Part shown: positions 7,927 to 10,125 of the stretch, piece after piece
How positions within the stretch are numbered: the stretch's first letter is position 1
Layout: every line of letters begins with the position of its first letter
Source: Cyclostephanos tholiformis
Lineage: Eukaryota > Bacillariophyta > Thalassiosirophyceae > Thalassiosirales > Thalassiosiraceae
DNA length: 10,125 bases
Direction of reading: 5' to 3'
NCBI GenBank assembly: GCA_036939975.1
Contig: JALLPB010001372.1
Span: 1 to 10,125, forward strand
Made by a program: the position numbers and the translations under genes
The notes under the pieces: model-generated
The model's input: the letters and a program-made list of their open reading frames with translations, nothing else
Told to the model about the DNA's origin: nothing
The model's database searches: none

Positions 7927-8015
7927 ATCAAGTGGGGGGGAAGAGAATTTCTGGCTTGGTGCAGCCACGAGTGATGTTTGTGTCAGAAAAAGGAATTTAA
8001 TTTTGGCACCAGACA

Positions 8016-8038
8016 TTAAGTGTAAATTTGGCACTTAA
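8016..8038. repeat. 7-bp inverted repeat upstream of the transposase
   Basis: TTAAGTG (8016-8022) and CACTTAA (8032-8038) are exact inverted copies with a 9-bp spacer, in the 5' flank of the transposase pseudogene. Harbinger-type elements favour TA-rich 3-bp targets, but I find no matching terminal repeat on the other side, so this is not a demonstrated element end. Confidence 0.3.
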
Positions 8039-8039
8039 C

Positions 8040-9160
8040 ACATATAGTGTAAGATTAAAATAACAATTTGACTGTTTTCATTCCTGCTGCTGTCAATTTC
8101 AATCACCATTATCTCTTCACCAGAAGAATCAATAGCCAGGATATTGACATTTAATATGTCATTTGGTGTACATTCCTATTATAGCTTCTACTATATGTTC
8201 CAATAATCTATGGTATTAAATTGAAGATCAAGAAAAAATTGCAAGATGTTTTATGAGCTCTATCTGGTCACAATAAACAATTTTTCTTCCACAGATCCGA
8301 TACAAGAATAAGTATGAAAAACCAGATTTTTCAACTTTTAATCAACAACCAAACATCCTCTATATCTCAGGAAAAACACTCTCACTTTTGGGGTATTTAT
8401 CTCATATACTTAACAGTGCAAAATCATAAACTAATAAATAGAGAGAAAGAGGACAGTGTCAGCTTTCCAACAGTATATTTTGGTTGGGGGATTTTAGTCA
8501 GAGTCTACATAGATAAAAGTGTGTACGTGTTACCTTATCAATTTAATGACCAGGATATTAATCATAAAACAGTAAAGTGACAGAGACTCCCAATTATGAA
8601 AATCGCAAATGCATATGAAAATTGCAAACATCCAAGTAGGAACAATATGATGAAATGTGAAAATTGCAAATGCATATGAGAATTGCAAAGGCACATTAAT
8701 GTCCCATCACATGTGTGTGATTTGTGACCTAAAATACGTAGCAAAAGAAGTAAAATGTTACAATTCCAGTAGTCTCTATGGTTTTATCTTCAGGTTTGGT
8801 ATGAGATTAATGCAAGTCCCGAGATCAAGGTTTAATTTTGTTCACCTTATGTAAATACGTACCATAGTTCTAGATTGTTTGTGATGCCATTTTTGACCCT
8901 TGTCTCAGCACTCACAATGCAGCTTTGGCAAATACCATAAAGCACCCCCTAAAGCAGCACCAAATTGATAGTCACACACTTGTAAATCATCAACATATGA
9001 AAAGGGAGACAAATTACTCGTAAAAGCATTAGCACAATAAAACAGAAGTTGACGGCAAATGACGAGCAATCACATTGTTTTTATATTAGAGGCAAGTTTA
9101 TACTATGCAGGAAGAGTACAAATATGGTCAAATTCTACAAATGCATCAGCCTCTGGACCA
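8040..9160. other. Gene-free AT-rich stretch
   Basis: Apart from the short repeats at 8596-8689 there is nothing I can support. ORFs are short (up to about 88 codons, 8314-8580), rich in common AT-biased residues, and show no domain. Confidence 0.45.
8596..8689. repeat. Direct repeat of a 33-bp unit containing paired TGAAAATTGCAAA motifs
   Basis: Bases 8596-8628 and 8657-8689 match at 30 of 33 positions, 61 bp apart. Each 33-bp copy itself holds two versions of ATGAAAATTGCAAA separated by TGCAT, giving four related motifs in under 100 bp. The internal period is 19 bp. Function is unknown; it may be an old satellite fragment or clustered binding sites. Confidence 0.75.
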
Positions 9161-9167
9161 CAACCAG

Positions 9168-9222
9168 CACAAACAATCCATCAATAGCATCAAATTTGTC
9201 ATCTACACTGATGCACATCAAG
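9168..9222. repeat. 55-bp direct repeat, copy A (RNase H-like fragment)
   Basis: These 55 bases are identical to 10071-10125, 903 bp downstream. Translated in one + frame they give HKQSINSIKFVIYTDAHQ, which resembles the catalytic YTD strand of retrotransposon RNase H. Here the frame hits TGA two codons after the repeat, so this copy is a fragment. Confidence 0.85.
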
Positions 9223-9639
9223 CGTGCTGATTATAGCAGAAGATGCATCAAAGACAGAAAAGAGCACAGAGAAAAGACATCAATAGTCAACATAGTGCAT
9301 CAACCACCCTCCCCAGCAAATCTCAATTTGACAAACAGCTCCATAGGAATTGACGGAAGGGAAGTGCAAGGAGAGATACATCATGGAAACGAATTGTGGA
9401 GAACATGACAAGAGAGGATGATTCGTATACACACAACAAAGGTAACCGAAAATGAAAATCAAAGCAATGCAGAAACCAATGAATCCTGACAGATAATGTT
9501 GATTATGTAAATCACAATGACCCCAACCACACTTGGCATAGACATATTGATCTTCCTGGCACACCAAGCACCTCCTGCATCATAACCTTGCTCTCCATGA
9601 CTCACCCCAAAGCCACACCCATGACAACCATGTACCATG

Positions 9640-9760
9640 GAACCAACAATGGGAAAAAGTCTTTACACCTCAAAAAAAACACCAACTATCTGCATTCAAG
9701 AAACACAGCCTGAATACAACCTCATCTTGATACAGAACTACAAACTCAATTGACTGGCTA
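9640..9760 (+). pseudogene. Possible non-LTR endonuclease fragment
   Basis: One frame reads MGKSLYTSKKTPTICIQETQ (about 9650-9709) then PEYNLILIQNYKL and ends at TGA soon after. ICIQET resembles the catalytic ICLQET-type block of the apurinic-like endonuclease that opens the ORF2 protein of non-LTR retrotransposons, where the Glu helps bind metal. The match is one short motif. An RNase H-like fragment lies only about 400 bp downstream, too close for an intact reverse transcriptase in between, so if real the element is internally deleted. The surrounding DNA is C/A-rich on this strand. This may be chance. Confidence 0.3.
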
Positions 9761-9841
9761 TACCTCCATCATCAAATCCTGCAAGCACACACAACCAAAC
9801 ATCCGATCTCAACTAGCCTGAACTACACAACCTAGAATGAC

Positions 9842-9929
9842 ACCAAAAATAACATCTACACACCAATGTCATGGTCAAACAAGCACTGGACAACACCATC
9901 AAAACAATTAAATGGGTCGCCCTACCCCC
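9842..9929 (+). repeat. Degenerate copy of the RNase H-region segment 9976-10070
   Basis: ACCAAAAATAACAT, an AATGTCATG block, then GCACTG...AACA..GCCATCAAA-like and CCCTACCCC blocks appear here and again at 9976-10070 in the same order and spacing, with small indels. One frame reads VKQALDNTIKTIKW, parallel to AKEALNKAIKALEW in the other copy. This indicates an old tandem-type duplication of the same retrotransposon fragment, 134 bp apart. Confidence 0.6.
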
Positions 9930-9984
9930 ATCCCTCACTATGTTAACACAAAATGGCTACAACCTCCCAACAATACCAAAAATA

Positions 9985-10125
9985 ACATATACATGACAAT
10001 GTCATGCCTGTTCCTTAATGCCAAAGAGGCACTGAACAAAGCCATCAAAGCTCTTGAATGGTCCCTACCCCACAAACAATCCATCAATAGCATCAAATTT
10101 GTCATCTACACTGATGCACATCAAG
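9985..10125 (+). pseudogene. RNase H-like fragment of a non-LTR retrotransposon, runs off the window
   Basis: RNase H in retrotransposons removes RNA from the RNA/DNA hybrid with a D-E-D-type metal site. The frame here reads MTMSCLFLNAKEALNKAIKA, then LEWSLPHKQSINS and IKFVIYTDAHQ at the window edge. NA-x-EA-x(2)-KAIKALEW resembles the helix carrying the catalytic Glu, and IYTDA the strand carrying the next Asp; order and spacing (about 25 residues) fit. The first catalytic Asp strand upstream is not visible, and stops precede the frame, so it looks like a remnant. A viral or LTR-type RNase H is less likely from the KALEW and YTDA spelling. The next bases beyond the window would settle it. 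Confidence 0.5.
10071..10125. repeat. 55-bp direct repeat, copy B, at the window edge
   Basis: This is identical over all 55 bases to 9168-9222. The window ends inside the repeat, so its true right boundary is unknown and the match may be longer. Perfect identity in otherwise decayed DNA points to a recent duplication. Confidence 0.85.

Noticed and set aside
6630..8038. CACTTAG...CTAAGTG and TTAAGTG...CACTTAA hairpins as the terminal repeats of the Harbinger-like element
   Set aside because: The first lies between the two genes rather than outside them, and the similarity is only about 6 bp.
9049..9408. 119-codon + strand ORF
   Set aside because: It is out of frame with the RNase H-like reading of the repeat it contains, and shows no domain of its own.
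1..10125. Repeats at both window edges (1-90 and 10071-10125) as the two LTRs of one element
   Set aside because: The two edge sequences are unrelated to each other; each pairs with a different internal copy.

Overview
This is eukaryotic, gene-poor DNA made mostly of decayed mobile elements. No intact host gene, tRNA, rRNA or bacterial-type operon is visible. Three protein families can be read through their frameshifts and stops: a Crypton-type tyrosine recombinase, a DUF6818-like (Myb/SANT-like) protein, and a PIF/Harbinger-like DDE transposase. From memory, all three occur together in repeat-rich stramenopile genomes (diatoms, oomycetes). A stramenopile is therefore my best guess for the host, with a fungus as the alternative; the guess rests on recall, not on a search.

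Layout. Bases 1-90 repeat bases 871-960 almost exactly. Between them lie a small proline-rich ORF (95-202) and a GAATTC-rich stretch with 11-bp inverted ends (241-686), possibly a MITE. An unrecognised reading frame (705-1283, one internal TGA) follows. Bases 1353-2836 hold a Crypton-like recombinase pseudogene. It keeps the N-terminal region, the first-arginine block and the C-terminal GCR1_C-like domain, but the section with the remaining catalytic residues is gone. Bases 2837-5094 hold no gene I can support, only short ORFs and a C-rich tract. Bases 5095-5290 are a low-complexity Asp/Asn/Lys/Glu-type stretch that begins with eight ATGACA units.

Bases 5337-5649 are a minisatellite of about 32-bp units, each partly palindromic. 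It ends about 45 bp before the DUF6818-like pseudogene (+ strand, 5696-6636). That gene converges with the DDE transposase pseudogene (- strand, 7926-6820). PIF/Harbinger elements normally carry a DDE transposase plus a Myb-like DNA-binding partner, so 5696-7926 is best read as the two genes of one dead Harbinger-like element arranged tail to tail.

Bases 8040-9160 hold only short repeats. The last kilobase (about 9168-10125) carries duplicated fragments whose translation resembles the RNase H part, and possibly the endonuclease part, of a non-LTR retrotransposon. All coding remnants are broken. Several lesions in the transposase look like G:C to A:T transitions (Asp to Asn, Gly to Arg, probable Arg to TGA), pointing to long decay, perhaps after methylation. 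I see no evidence of a functioning undescribed system. The most interesting structures are the palindromic minisatellite and the tail-to-tail two-gene element.
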